Below are positions 1 to 11,190 of a stretch of 64,000 nucleotides of DNA, piece by piece (within the stretch, counting starts at the first letter, position 1; each line of letters starts with the position of its first letter). The notes beneath the pieces are model-generated. The model was not told the origin of the DNA. It made no database searches and was given only the letters and a program-made list of their open reading frames with translations. The DNA lies in contig NC_081406.1 of assembly GCF_030272615.1 (NCBI RefSeq), positions 166,641,521 to 166,705,520 on the forward strand. Direction: 5' to 3'. A program made the position numbers and the translations under genes. This stretch comes from Cryptomeria japonica. Lineage: Eukaryota > Streptophyta > Pinopsida > Cupressales > Cupressaceae.

Positions 1-43
1 ATCAGGGAAATTATAGTCCTCCCTGTCAGAGAATTGCTTGCCC

Positions 44-493
44 TCAAGCAAGTGCAAACTTGGATGCTCCAGAATCTACTCGCCTTCCCAGGTAGCATCC
101 TCGATCAGCAGATCCTTCCATCGCTCGCACGAGGAATTCCTTGATTGTGCACGACCTCAACTTCTTCTCTCTGACGTCGATGATCTCAACCAGTTCCAAA
201 ATTAGTTTCCCTTCTTCGTCAATGGGTGGCAAGTCCTTTGACACTGTGACATGCTGCCCGATGACCTTCTTGAGGCATGACATATGAAAAACATTGTGAA
301 TCCGACTCCCATCAGGAAATTCCAACTTGTAGGCAACTTCGCCCACCCTCCAAACCACTCTGTAGGGTCCATAGAAACACAACTTCAACTTCTCCTTACC
401 ACATATCCTCAAGGAGGATTGTCTATACAGTTGAAGCCAGAGGTATACCAGATCACCAACCTCAAAACTCCTCTCAATCCGATGTCGGTCGAC
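44..493 (-). pseudogene. pol: gypsy-1 integrase C-terminus (GPY/F) and chromodomain
   Basis: Starts with the conserved FEVGDLVYLWLQ stretch and the GPY-type motif (KLCFYGPYRVVWRVGEVAYKL), followed by the IHNVFHMSCLKK block typical of chromovirus integrases. The chromodomain begins near REKKLRSCTIKEFLV. A frameshift follows, and the remainder (WKDLLIEDATWEGE) is found in a neighbouring frame at about 70-112. Chromodomains are thought to steer integration to heterochromatin. Bases 1-43 hold nothing further that I can identify. Confidence 0.85.
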
Positions 494-1434
494 CTACATC
501 TTCTGCTGGTTCTGAGCCCTTTGCAAGTTATCCTTGAGAGATCTCAGGATGTCCAATCTCTCCTGTAACCAATCTTTGGTCCTTGGTGTGCGACTGTCAC
601 CCAATGCCAGATCCACGAAAGACGAAGGTTCATAACCATATAATGCTTTGAAGGGTGCTATACCTATTGACATGTGGTAGGTAGTGTTGTAACAATGTTC
701 ACCCAAATGTAACCAACGGGCCCATGTCCTTTGTTGTGTTGAGACATAGTTCCTCAGATAACCCTCCACCCATTGGTTCACGATCTTCGTCTGTCCATCC
801 GTCTGCGGATGGTAGCTCGTGCTTAGTGACAAATCAGTTCCTGCCAACCGAAATAACTCCATCCAAAAGGTGCTCAGGAAGCGGCTATCCCTGTCAATCA
901 CTATGTTCCGCGGAAGACCATGTAAGCAGAATACCTCCTGGAAGAACAACTCGACCACTTGAGATGCTTGGTATCCAGTGGAGATGGCAAAGAAATAGGC
1001 ATACTTGGGCAAACGATCTACCACAACAAATATGCAATCCTTTCCTTGCACCTTGGGAAGCCTAGTAATGAAATCCATTGAGATGCTATCCCACTTCTAG
1101 TCAAGGATTGGCAACAGCTGAAGCAGTCCAACAAGTAAGGTGTGCTCAGATTTATTCTACTGGCAAGTGGAGCATTCTCGCACGTACTGCAAAACATCAT
1201 TCTTAAGGCCCTTCCAAGAGAACCTTTCCGGATTTGTCTGTAGGTTTTCAAGTATCCTGGGTGTCCAGCCAAGGGTGAGTCGTGCATTTCTTTTAGAATT
1301 TTTTTCTTCATCTTAGACTCAGGCACCAAATAAATTCTATCCTTGTAGTAAATGATGTCATCAACTACCTTGTAAATATCATCCTCCACTTGACCATCTA
1401 TCAGCTCACGTGAATGTATTCTTGGAATATTCAA
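494..1434 (-). pseudogene. pol: gypsy-1 integrase core, catalytic Glu replaced
   Basis: Two overlapping frames make the integrase. 1434-1018 carries the N-terminal zinc-binding start (HDSPLAGHPGYLKTYRQIRK) and 1078-494 the catalytic core (DFITRLPKVQGKDCIFVVVD, then VIDRDSRF). In the third catalytic block the usual Glu after HPQTDGQT is Lys (HPQTDGQTKIVNQ), so strand transfer should be abolished. A frameshift lies in the overlap and a stop near 494 separates the core from the C-terminal domain, which is in the same frame. Confidence 0.9.
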
Positions 1435-1593
1435 CCAATGGATGTTCTTTCCAATCCGCCGAAACCTGGGATAGAGAACATATGGCAGAACTTCTTAACA
1501 AAGCATCGACCACCACATTATTCTTGCCCTTCACATACTCAATGTCAAAATTAAATTCCTGGATTTTTCTCACCCACTTCTATTGTTGTTCGT

Positions 1594-2070
1594 TCAAATC
1601 CCTCTGCTCCAAGAAATATTGCAGGCTGTTGTGGTCTGTCCGCACGACAAACTTTCCCTGACGAGGTACTGTCGAAACTTCGTCAGTGTATGCATGATGG
1701 CAAGCATCTCCTTGTCGTAGATGAAGTACAACCGCTCTGCTCCCAAGAGCTTCCAGCTCTTGAACACGATGGGGTGACGATCTTGCATGAACGCCGCTCT
1801 AATGCCTTCACTCGAGGCATTGCACTCCAAGATGAAAGAGCGAGTGAAATTTGGTAGTGCCAGAACCAGACACGTACTCATAACTTCTTTCAACTTGTCG
1901 AAAGTGTGTTGGTCCTGCGCATCCCAGTGGAAGGATCCTCTCTTCATCAGATCTGTTAGTGGAGCACCAATCTATGAGAATCCCTTCACGAACCTTCTAT
2001 AATAACTACACAATCCAAGAAATCCACGCAGCTTTGAGAGAGCCTTGGGAGGCGGCCAGTCCAAAATGGC
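1594..2070 (-). pseudogene. pol: gypsy-1 connection and RNase H, catalytic Asp lost
   Basis: Continues the reverse-transcriptase frame through the conserved FLGL.YYRRFV-type connection (read through two stops between 2070 and 1948) into RNase H at 1947-1594. The first catalytic position, usually within a CDAS motif, reads CNASSEG, so Asp is replaced by Asn. The middle keeps the KLLGAERLYFIYDKEMLAI stretch. After FRQYLV the frame is lost by a frameshift and returns to the original frame by the integrase start. Confidence 0.85.
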
Positions 2071-3018
2071 CTAAATTTTCACTTGATGTACTTGAACCCC
2101 ACGGGCACTGATGATGTGTTCCAGGTACAATATCTCTGTCATTCCAAATTGGCATTTGGACCTCTTGGCAAACAATGATTGTGACTCCATGATTCCCAGA
2201 ACTTCGTCCGAATGCCTCAAATGTTCCTCCCACATTTTGTTGTAGATGAGTATGTCATCAAAGAACACTAACAGGAACTTGTGCAGCTGCTTGTTGAAGA
2301 AGTGATTCATGCACGACTGGAAAGTGGTCGGAGAATTGGTTAATCCAAACGACATGACCAATAACTCATAGTGTCCATAATGGCAACAGAAGGTTGTCTT
2401 CTCCACATCTTGCTCCCTCATGCGGATCTGGTGGTAGACGGAGTGTAGATCAATTTTGGAGAAATAGACTGTGCCATGTAGTTTGTCCAATAGCTCATCA
2501 AACCTTGGGATGAGGTATCTATTCTTGATAGTCTTTTTGTTTAATGCACGATAATCCATGCACATCCGAAGGGATCCATCCTTCTCCTTTACTAGTACTA
2601 TTGACGACGCGAAGGGACTAGAGCTGGGCCTAATCCATCCTTTGTCAAGGAGTTTCTGGATCGTCTTCTCTATTTCATCCTTAAACTTCTTAGGATGGCG
2701 GTAAGGTGTGGTAATGACGGGTTTGGTTCCTTCCTCCAATTCGACGATGTGCTCAAAGCCATGGTGTGGTGATATGTCAGGTGGGATGTCGATGAATACC
2801 ATGCTATGATTATCCAACCCCGAATGAAGCTCCTCATCCTGGTAGTGAGATTGTTGCCCTCTCACAGGTCCTGTCGAGATCAAACAATGTGCTGCCCAAA
2901 CGCCTTCATCATGTCTGAAAAGGGCTTCCATTCCTTTGGCTGAAATCTCCCTCGGGCCGCCATTCGACATTCCTCTAAGAACCACCTTCCTGCCATCCAC
3001 CTCGAATGAGAACTCCAT
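2071..3018 (-). pseudogene. pol: gypsy-1 reverse transcriptase
   Basis: RNA-dependent DNA polymerase. In order: the TPYRHPKKFKDEIEKTIQKLL linker region, the fingers motif (DGSLRMCMDYRALNKKT), the first catalytic Asp (YFSKIDLHSVYHQI), the FGLTNSPTTFQ motif and the catalytic box as FFDDILIY, where YLDD or FLDD is commoner. The frame ends at a TAG just after QVKI, most simply a CAG-to-TAG change, and then continues in the same frame into the RNase H connection. Polymerase Asp residues are present; the loss is at the polyprotein level. Confidence 0.9.
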
Positions 3019-3030
3019 CTTTTTGAAGCT

Positions 3031-3477
3031 CTATGTGTACTGGTCAAGGGTCTCCATCCATTGAATGCCCAATATGACATCCGTGTCATCCAGATCTACT
3101 ACAAAGAAATCATCTGTCACCGTGTAATTTCCCATGGTGATGCTTAGTTGCAAAACCAGGTGAGTGCATGATAGGAGATTTCCTCCCGCCACCTTGACAT
3201 CGAACCCTTCAGGCTCTTTTGTACGCAAACCCCTTCGGGTGATGAGTGATGAGTTTATGAAGTTGAGCGAGGCCCCACTGTCAAGCATGACTAGGACTCG
3301 TTGCCCTTGAAGTGTACCACGTACCCTAAACACACTGCACCTTGGGGTACCAACTAGTGTGGCAATGACACCTCTCCTCCATACCTGTGTGGAAATTCTC
3401 TCGATCTGTCCTGTTTCTTCTATAGAATCTTCCTTTGGTGGCTCACTTTCTTCAGGTTCGTCCTCAACATCGGACAT
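3031..3477 (-). pseudogene. pol: gypsy-1 aspartic protease
   Basis: A retropepsin-type domain that would process the gag-pol polyprotein. The catalytic motif LDSGAS lies near residue 66 and the second conserved stretch VILGIQWM near residue 138. It is preceded by an acidic linker (DVEDEPEESEPP). It stays in frame with gag upstream and with the reverse transcriptase downstream; the link to the latter is cut by a TAG at 3031-3033, four codons before the next in-frame Met. The active site looks intact although the polyprotein is not. Confidence 0.88.
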
Positions 3478-3486
3478 GACCTCAAT

Positions 3487-4494
3487 TTAATGAATCTTTC
3501 CTTTGCCCAAGCATTGGTGCCCTGACTCCCATGGATCCTTGCAAGTGAACCAAAGCTTCCTTTTGAGCTCTTGTTTTGTGGCCTCATCTAATGACGACTT
3601 CTTCGAAAAGGTTTTGATATCCTTCTCCTTCGGGGCAAAGAGTGGTTTGGCATGTGGATAGTCTCTGGAGGAAGAAGATGTCGCCATGTCACACGCCTTC
3701 TTGGTTTCTTCCTTGACCATGTTGGGGTTGAACCCTTTCACCCAACCCTTCAGTGGTTCCATCAACCCGTCCATGAATAAAACCACCAATCTCCTCTCCG
3801 AGATATTTGTCACCAACACAAACATTCTTTGGAATTCTGTAACGTAACTATCCACCGGTCCAGATTGCTTCAGTTGAGCTAGCTCTTTGAAGTTGAGTTC
3901 TGGATCTCTTCCATCAAAATGGTCTATGAGCCTCTCCATGAATTTGGCATATGAAGTTATTTGATCGTGGTCGAGGGTGACCATTCCATGATGCAACCAT
4001 TCGTGAGCGACAAAGTGCAGCAAATTTGGTAGCTTCATCTTCAGGCATCGGGTTAAGTTGGAAATAGGTATCTTCTTTTTGTACCCAAGCTCATGTTGAG
4101 GTTGCTCCAGTCCCATCAAAGGGTGAAAAATTAATCTTACCAACCTTTCGTTTGATATCATCGTTATAGTAGCCATAGTAGCCGCAACTTCTGTCGCCTG
4201 AATATTTCATCTGTAGCTCAACATAATCCTTGAAGGACATGTCTCCCTTGAGGTTTGCATCCCTCCAATCTTGATTCAGCTGTGCTTGCAACTCCTAGAA
4301 AGTGGGCTCTTCCTCTCCACATGGTGCTTTAGTTCTTTGGGGAAAAGTTGGCATCAGCGGTCGGAAATGTTGTGGGTTTGACCTTCCAATGACTGAATTA
4401 TCGCTCTATCCATTATGATCTCCATTTGTTTTTCCAAGGCCAATTGACGCAATGTATCTTCCATGAGTTTTTTTCTTTTTTCCCCTTTGACCAT
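3487..4494 (-). pseudogene. gag: gypsy-1 gag, frameshifted
   Basis: Retrotransposon gag. A likely start is the minus-strand ATG at 4494, with an N-terminal basic segment followed by a part rich in Gln and Glu. Recognisable gag core lies in two different frames: 4291-4091 (ending near FSPFDGTG) and 4176-3487 (HEWLHHG, the DPELNFKELAQLKQ stretch, ERRLVVLFMDGL). At least one frameshift near 4100 and upstream stops break it. The C-terminal zinc knuckle reads WFTCKDPWESGHQC, so the first Cys is replaced by Trp. A stop just after GKGKIH separates it from the protease, which continues in the same frame. Confidence 0.85.
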
Positions 4495-4644
4495 GGTGTC
4501 ATTGAGCTAAGCTCGGTTTCTAGTTAGCTCCCTTAATAGTACCATGACTTCATTGGCAGGATCTCGTGGTTCCCCCAATCGATCGGAAGAAGGGTACCTC
4601 CTTCTGGTGTACACCTGCATCCACTACCCGACAGGCTGGCAAGA

Positions 4645-4662
4645 TCACCAACTCTGATACCA
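4645..4662 (-). promoter_or_regulatory. Primer binding site of gypsy-1 (initiator-Met tRNA)
   Basis: The minus strand reads TGGTATCAGAGTTGGTGA, starting 6 bp inside the LTR end. The first 11 bases match the usual plant tRNA-iMet primer site. Confidence 0.8.
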
Positions 4663-4668
4663 CTATAA

Positions 4669-5931
4669 TGTACCGTATGCTTTCTTGTCGTACAACAACA
4701 CCATTTCCATCGTACGGACAACTCCAACTCTACCGCACGAACAACACCCTCCACTGTTCGGTCAATACCTAAGTCACCAGGTTCGGCCGAATTTCATCCT
4801 TGAAGTTTGAAATTCGTCGAACTTCAAAACAAAAAAAAAATATTCGTTGAAATTCGCCAAACTTCAAAAAAATAATTTTTTTTTTTTTTAAAATAAATTT
4901 TTGACCTTCTTCTTCTGTTAATATTTTTTAAACACATCTTCTTTTCTTTGATTAAAACCCATTAACCCGTTCTTTCTTCAGGATATTTATGTCTGTTAGA
5001 ACCCTCAATTAGGATGAGACAAAAATGCTGAAGATGATAATTGATTACCCAATCAGTGAGGTATTCCAGTATTTGGTGATTCTGTTATTCTCATAAGATG
5101 AGATAAAGATGTTACTTACAATAAACCTTATTAGCAATTCATATGGAACCATCCCCCATATGAAAGATTGGTTGTTTTATAGAATATATTTGGCATATTT
5201 ATACATATGGCGAACTTAAGTCGAATTTTATACATTTCGAATTTTTCCCTGATCGAACTTCATTCGAATTTCAAAGTTGTCGAACTTCGAATTCGAATTC
5301 GAACCTGGTGACTTAGGTCAATACCCTCTACCGTGCGGCCAACCCCACCGTACAGCCAACACAATCTCTCGTACACCATCAACCATACGACCCTACACTT
5401 CATACGATCCTTGCCTTCCATACGATCAATTGACTCTATGTATATGAACTAATAATCATAGCCTCGGAAAGATGGTTATGTTATATGCAATATGTTGGAC
5501 AATATAATTAGTTTAACATGATTTGGCACAAGAATGAACACACCGGGCAAGTAGAAATTCAGATTCAATAATGATAACACTTCAGATTACAAAAATCTCA
5601 GACTAAGGGCAAAGCAGAGTAGGGTGAGGAGTTACTCCCACCGAAACTGTGGATGCCAAGCAGGGAGGATCTTCCATCTTTGAAATGGCAGATGACTGAA
5701 CTCCAACTGGAGTTCGCACACACAGAGAAAACACCCAATTTGCATACCTACAACAATGACTAACTCAGCCATATATATGGCTTCGGGGAAACTTCCCGAA
5801 GAATTACAAAAATAGCCGACATGGCCAAAATGTTGCCGCCAAAAGTAAAAAGGGCCCGATATAATAAATATATCTTTCGGGGCTATATGTACACACCTAT
5901 TAAATTATTTAATAATATCAAGGACATTACA
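4669..5931 (-). repeat. 5' LTR of gypsy-1, split by a DNA transposon
   Basis: On the plus strand the LTR runs from TGTACCG (4669) to ATTACA (5931), so on its own strand it starts TGTAATG and ends GGTACA, with a TGTA/TACA inverted terminal repeat. It lies 6 bp from the primer binding site. Removing the 545-bp insertion at 4771-5315 and one 10-bp target copy leaves about 0.7 kb. The left part (4671-4760, 5326-5420) has degenerate short repeats around CCGTACGGNCAAC. The right boundary is inferred from the TGTA/TACA symmetry because the partner LTR is not in the window. Confidence 0.75.
4771..5315. mobile_element. Mutator-like non-autonomous transposon (MITE-sized) inside the gypsy-1 LTR
   Basis: The element begins TAAGTCACCAGGTTCG and ends with its exact reverse complement. 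It is flanked on both sides by the 10-bp direct repeat GGTCAATACC (4761-4770 and 5316-5325). Inside the 16-bp perfect ends, both arms continue as a looser inverted repeat rich in TTCGAA/GAATTC motifs for roughly 100 bp. A 9-10 bp target duplication with long terminal inverted repeats is the Mutator-superfamily pattern. There is no coding capacity, so it must have been mobilised in trans. It is younger than the LTR it sits in. Confidence 0.85.
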
Positions 5932-8870
5932 GAACTAGGGATAGTGCTAAACCAAAAATAGGAGCATTGGAATTTGAAAATGGGATAAAAACCAACAATA
6001 ACTAAAGTTAAATATTTAATTTATTATGAATTTATTGGTGCTGTTGTGGTTATCTTGTAGTGGATGAGGCGGACGGGCAAATTACATGAGAGTGACTCTA
6101 AATCTTGGCTACTCTTTTTCTTTTGACTTGCAATCATTATTGGTTGGTTACTAGTTTCTTCTAGATTCAATAATATTCATGTTCAATTGGTTTCAAGGTA
6201 GCTAGTCAACTATAGATAGTCAAAGAGAGCACACTGGAGGCATGAAGGCTTTATGTTGGTGATTGGAGCTTTGCATTCAACAATATAGAGATTAAACGGC
6301 AAGTTCAAACCTCGATCAAACAAAACAAAATTGTTTTGCCTCTCTTTTGGCAGGAACTTCACTACTCTGCAGCTCTTGTTAATATGTTCATTCAATAAAC
6401 ATTTTTTCTTTTGAGAAGAATAAGTTTTCAAACTCTTTTCTAAATTAATGAAATCATTTCTTAGAAAATGCATTGTCATTATAATTTTGTCATATCCTTT
6501 TTCATCCGTAGTGGAACCTTCAACTACGAATATATGATTGTTTGACGTTCGGAGGGTCCGTAGTTGAACCTTAAACTATGAATATATGACTATTTGATGT
6601 TTGGAGGGTTTAACTATAAAAGGAATATTAAATTGAAGAAAGGATTAAAAGGGAATGGTCTCTATAGGTAAACATTTGTGGGAATCACTACAAGTAAAGT
6701 GCAATGTGAGAAGAGTTTAAAATGTATACATATAATCAATAAAAATGAACTAGTTCTATTTATGTTCACTTGGTGGCCTTTGGGGGCAAGTTCGTTCCAT
6801 TTTTAACTCATATTTAGCATTCTAGTTGACCAACCAACGTTGAAATTAGACTCAGAACAACTGCAGTAATTATAAACTGAATGTTGGGTAGAGGCCAGTG
6901 GTCTTAGGTTGCCCAATGAGATATTGACTTTATTGTCTTTTGTTTAGACAACTTTGGAACCTATTGTTGGTTGGAAGTTGGCATAATATATTGGGTACAA
7001 ACAACTCAATGGAACTTTCTTTACTTAACAACTCTAGAATTATAACTGAGCCCTAGAAGAGGTTGGATGGGAAACTACCTACTCCCAACTTAGGATTCTT
7101 TTTCCAATTATAGCACTAAGCTAAGTACATGCACTGACTTTTACAGTAACGGATAGAGTTAGGACCCTACGAGGGCATAGGTAGAGGATAGTATTCCTCT
7201 GAGATTTGGACTAGTCCTCTCTATCCAAGGTGATCACCAAGAGATAAATCCTAAGACCCGTTCTAGATAATCTTATCCACTTAAAATTGACACTTAATCA
7301 AGGAGCGCATTGTGCGGGTGGATTGTCAGTCATACTCCTAGATAGTGGATGGATGCCACCAAATGCATGCAGGCAAGGGATACCCATGATCACCTAGGGT
7401 AATTTGATGGATTCTGCTAGCAGCATGTAGACCTGGGGGCCAACTACATGCCAATGATGGATGTTGTCGTTACTTAGTTGTTTGATGGACTATAGGGAAA
7501 GAAAAATTTCTAATGGGAATGGATAGATAACAACCCAAGTAATCTCTTAGTATGGAATGACATGTTTTATGTATTTGACCGTTGATGTAGTCAACACCTT
7601 AGGTACTTGCTCTTTAGGAGGTGTACCGAAACAATGTCTCTCTCTCATCATGGTTCATAGAATCCACTAGGAGAGGTGGATAGGGACTAATCCACTATGG
7701 AGGTTTCACGTTGCACCTCAAGCAATGCAAAGGAAACTATGGAAAAGAAGCCTACACTACCTCATTGAGGTCATAAGGTATGCTTCCGGGTTATTGCTAG
7801 TTGTTTAACTCCATTGTCATTTATGATGTAATTTAAACTTTGAGTTATGACAAATTAATTGATTGCTGCACTGAATGTATGTTGCATGTTATCATGATCT
7901 CATGAATTGATTACAATGTTGAAAAAAAAAAGTGTGTAATTGTGGATCCTTTTTGGGTGGTCATTACAAATTTGTAGGTACGAAGGATTGATCTTCATTA
8001 GACATAATTTTGTTTTCTTAGATTAGAGATAGTTATGTATAGTACTAGGATACATAAATTTACAAGGGTAAAAGGTGTAGAAAATTAAACAAATATCTAA
8101 AATCTGTTTTAATGTCTTAAAACATTAAGATGCTTTGTTTATATCTTTTATTTCATTTGTGTCAAATAAAAAATAAAATACATTCTTAATAAATTTAACT
8201 ACATAATATAAAATATGTGAACATTTAGAATATGATTATTTAAATATATAGTTCTAATTATTTTTATAATAAATAAATTGTAAAAATAAATATAATTACC
8301 AAACATAATAAAGACAACAAATTTATAAGCTATAAAACATATAATGATTACTCTTACGATAAAATTATTAATAACAATAATTACTATATCAATATTTGCT
8401 ATATTTTTTTATTACACAACAATAGAATTATATGAATATTTATTTTGAAAAGGGATAGAGGCTTTCTTACACGTAATTAATTGTGTTTAACCATTCTTGC
8501 AGTTTCCCAGCCAAATTGTTATTTCCAAGATACCTAAAATTAAACATGAACATTATTTTGCATTAGACCCAAATATTCTATTTCTAAAATAGTAGAACTA
8601 CTACATTTTATTAATCATTATTGTAAAAAATAATTTGCAGAAGAGAAAAGTTGAGAATATTAAGCAAAAAACATCAATTTTGTATATATTAAAATGGATC
8701 TAAATAGGTCACTATGACAACAAATTTTTTAAAATTTCTGATGTCACCATCAACCACATCCGACAACTCAATTTATTTTCCTTCACCTTCATCACCATCG
8801 ATGGGGTTTGGGATACCTGGCTTTTTTGCAATCCCTTGACTCTCACTATTGTTGGTGAATTTTTTTTTTT
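5932..8870. other. Unassigned stretch between gypsy-1 and the LINE
   Basis: About 2.9 kb with stops in all frames and no domain I can recognise. 8020-8420 is very AT-rich. The only structure I can support is a 51-bp tandem duplication at 6507-6610. The 89-residue minus-strand frame at 6210-6479 has no recognisable motif. A poly-T run (8860-8874) precedes the LINE. Confidence 0.5.
6507..6610. repeat. 51-bp tandem duplication (two copies)
   Basis: Two adjacent copies begin CCGTAGTGGAACCTTCAACT and CCGTAGTTGAACCTTAAACT and each ends in TTGGAGGGT or TTCGGAGGGT. They differ by several single-base changes, so the duplication is not recent. Confidence 0.8.
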
Positions 8871-8872
8871 TT

Positions 8873-8971
8873 TTAAAGATTTCTATTGGTCATAATAATA
8901 GTTTTGGAGAAGGAAAGTCTTCTTTGTCTAAAGGAAAGAGGGGAGCCTCGGTCTCCCCTCGAGAGCAATGA
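8873..8971 (+). pseudogene. LINE ORF1 C-terminal remnant
   Basis: An open frame ends in GEGKSSLSKGKRGASVSPRE and Gln, with its TGA at 8969-8971 overlapping the ORF2 start. It is basic and Ser/Lys-rich, as expected for the end of a nucleic-acid-binding ORF1 protein. The poly-T run just upstream marks where recognisable sequence stops. Assignment is by position and frame, not by a domain. Confidence 0.6.
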
Positions 8972-11151
8972 GAATTATATCTTGGAATGTTAGGGGCTTA
9001 AATGCCCCTAACAAGAGGCGCTTAATTAAGTCCCAGATGGACTTAGTTAAGTGTGATATTTTCATGTTGCAAGAGACAAAATTGTCAAAGGAGTCTGCTG
9101 ATTTGGTTTTTTCTTCTTGGAGAAAGTGGGAATTTCTCTCCTCTCCAGCTTGTGGTGCGTCAGGGGGTTTGGCATTGCTTTGGAATAACTATAACATTGA
9201 GGTTGAGCTAGTTGCTTCTACTGTAAACTGGATGTTGGCATTAGTTAAAAGCAAGCTTTCGAAGGTTAAGTTTTGGCTTTTTAATATTTTTGCTCCTTCT
9301 AGTATTCAAAGGAAGACTAAATTATGGGGAGAACTTAAGAGGATTTCCTCCCCTTTAAGGCATGGTCTATTTATAATCTTTGGGGGAGATTTTAATGCTA
9401 TCACTGACTTGGGAGAAAAGAAAGGAGGTATTCTTCCTAATAAAAAAATTATGGAAGACTTTGGGATGTTCATTAAGGACATGTGTCTTTTTGATTGTCA
9501 GTTTCAGAATGAGATTTTCACATGGACAAATATGCGAAGAGATTTTTCTCAGATTGCGGAAAGGTTAGACCGGTTTTTGTTATTAGATGTTTGGATTGAT
9601 TCAGAGTTCGAATTTTTTTCCTCTATCCTTCCAGTTTCGGGGTCAGATCATTTTCCAATTTCTCTATCAATTCTGGAAGATAAAGCTCCTTTTAAGTCAC
9701 CTTTTAAATTTGAACCTATGTGGTTTAGAGATTCTTCCTTCTTGCCTTTGCTCAAAAAATGGTGGAGTTCTGCTCCTTATTGCTCTGGATCCCGAATGTT
9801 TCAGATTGCTAAGAAGTTGAGATTTTTGAAATCTAATATTAGAGAATGGAATATATTGCATTTTAAGAGCATCTTTCAGGAAAAGCAGAGGATTCAAGAT
9901 ATGATTGAATGTCTTAATTCACATGTGATTCATCATGGTATGGTGCCTCTTGTTTTTGATGAACTAAAATTGCTAAAAGCAGAGCTTGAAGAATTTTTGT
10001 CCAGAGAAAAAATCTATTGGAGACAGAAATCAAGGGAGATCTGGCTTTCAGATGGTGATAGAAATACAAAAAATTTTCACTCTTCAACAAAAATTAAGAG
10101 AAGTAGAAATAGGATATCCTGTATTGAGTGTCCAAATGGCAGACTTTTAACAGAACAGGAGGATATTGCCTCAGAGGCAGTTAGGTTTTTTAAGTCACTA
10201 TTGTCTTTGGAGCATGGAGATCTTCATAATAACATTTCTTCTAATATTCCTTCTTTGGTATCTTCGGAAGATAATAAAATGTTGATGCCTCCTTTTTCTT
10301 TGGATGAAGTTAAGAATGTTGTTTTTGCAATGAACCCTGATAAGGCTTCGGGACCGGATGGATTTACTCCTTTATTTTTTTAGAAATGTTGGGATTTTGT
10401 GGGAAATCATGTTTTGTTGGCCCTTGAGGAAGCTAGAAGGAATAGGTCTGTTTTGAAAGAGCTTAATACTACAATGATTGCAATTATTCCTAAAAAAGAG
10501 GTTACCAAGACATTTGCTGATTTTCGCCCTATTGCTTTATGTAATACTTTGTACAAGATTTTTACCAAGGCTATTTCTTTAAGGTTGGCTAAAATTCTGC
10601 CTAGGATCATTTCTTTAGAACAAGGTGGTTTTGTTCCAGGAAGGGAGACGACAGAAGGAGCTATAGTGGCGCATGAGGTTCTACATTCTATTTCTTCTCA
10701 GAGAATCCCGACCATGATCCTCAAATTAGATATGATGAAAGCATATGATAGAGTAGAATGGGGGGCGTTGTGTGTTGTTCTTCTTAAATTGGGCTTTTCC
10801 AAGGCATGGGTCAAATGGATTCGTGCTTGTATTTCTTCTGCAAGGTTCTCGGTTTTAATTAATGGCTCCCCTTGTGGTTTTTTCTCCTCTTCTAGGGGTT
10901 TGAGGCAGGGGGATCCCCTGTCTCCTTTCTTGTTCATTCTTCTAGCTGAAACGTTCAGTTGGACTATAAGAGCCGCTAAGCTGGGAGGGCTTTGGAAGGG
11001 AATTAGGATTCATAATGTTCCACAAAGCATTTTGCATTGCTTGTTTGCAAATGATACCTTGTTATTTGGTCAGGCCTCTTTGGGTGAGGCAAAAGTGATA
11101 AAGAGGATACCAGACTCTGTAAAAAAACTTTTAAAATTTAATATAGTTTAG
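8968..11151 (+). pseudogene. LINE ORF2: AP endonuclease and reverse transcriptase
   Basis: Target-primed reverse transcription enzyme. The endonuclease shows SWNVRGLN near residue 5, QETKLS near 36, GGDFNAI near 139 and SGSDHFPIS near 225. The reverse transcriptase shows DFRPIALCNTLYKIFTK, LDMMKAYDRVEW, GLRQGDPLSPFLFILLAE and the catalytic box as LFANDTLLFG, where FADD is usual: Asn replaces the first Asp. One in-frame TAG at 10381-10383 (in LFF*KCWDF, a place where Gln is usual) splits an otherwise single frame. The remainder of ORF2 after about residue 710 is deleted. The start is chosen because it overlaps the ORF1 stop. Confidence 0.92.
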
Positions 11152-11190
11152 TGGTTCAATCCACTTTTATCAAAAAAAATAAAAAAATAA

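Larger units (their letters stand above)
1..5931 (-). mobile_element. Ty3/gypsy chromovirus (gypsy-1), 3' end off the window
   Basis: Read on the minus strand the order is 5' LTR (4669-5931), tRNA-iMet-like primer site, gag, protease, reverse transcriptase, RNase H, integrase and chromodomain, which is the Ty3/gypsy order. The 3' LTR would lie left of base 1. The 5-bp flank on the right is GAACT (5932-5936); its partner is outside the window. Every coding section is broken by stops or frameshifts, and the integrase catalytic Glu is replaced, so this copy is dead. The assignment to chromoviruses rests on the GPY/F-type integrase C-terminus followed by a chromodomain. Confidence 0.93.
8873..11190 (+). 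mobile_element. Plant L1-type LINE, truncated
   Basis: A non-LTR retrotransposon with a short ORF1 tail, an ORF2 that has an apurinic endonuclease followed by reverse transcriptase, and an A-rich 3' end (runs of A from 11173 to about 11190). It is truncated in ORF1 at the 5' side. An internal deletion removes the end of the reverse transcriptase and all of the C-terminal region: the coding sequence jumps from the region after the FAND box to a short tail ending KKLLKFNIV. No clear target duplication could be matched, because the flanks are AT-rich and simple. Confidence 0.9.

Noticed and set aside
6210-6479. 89-codon minus-strand gene
   Set aside because: No recognisable motif and AT-rich low-information sequence around it.
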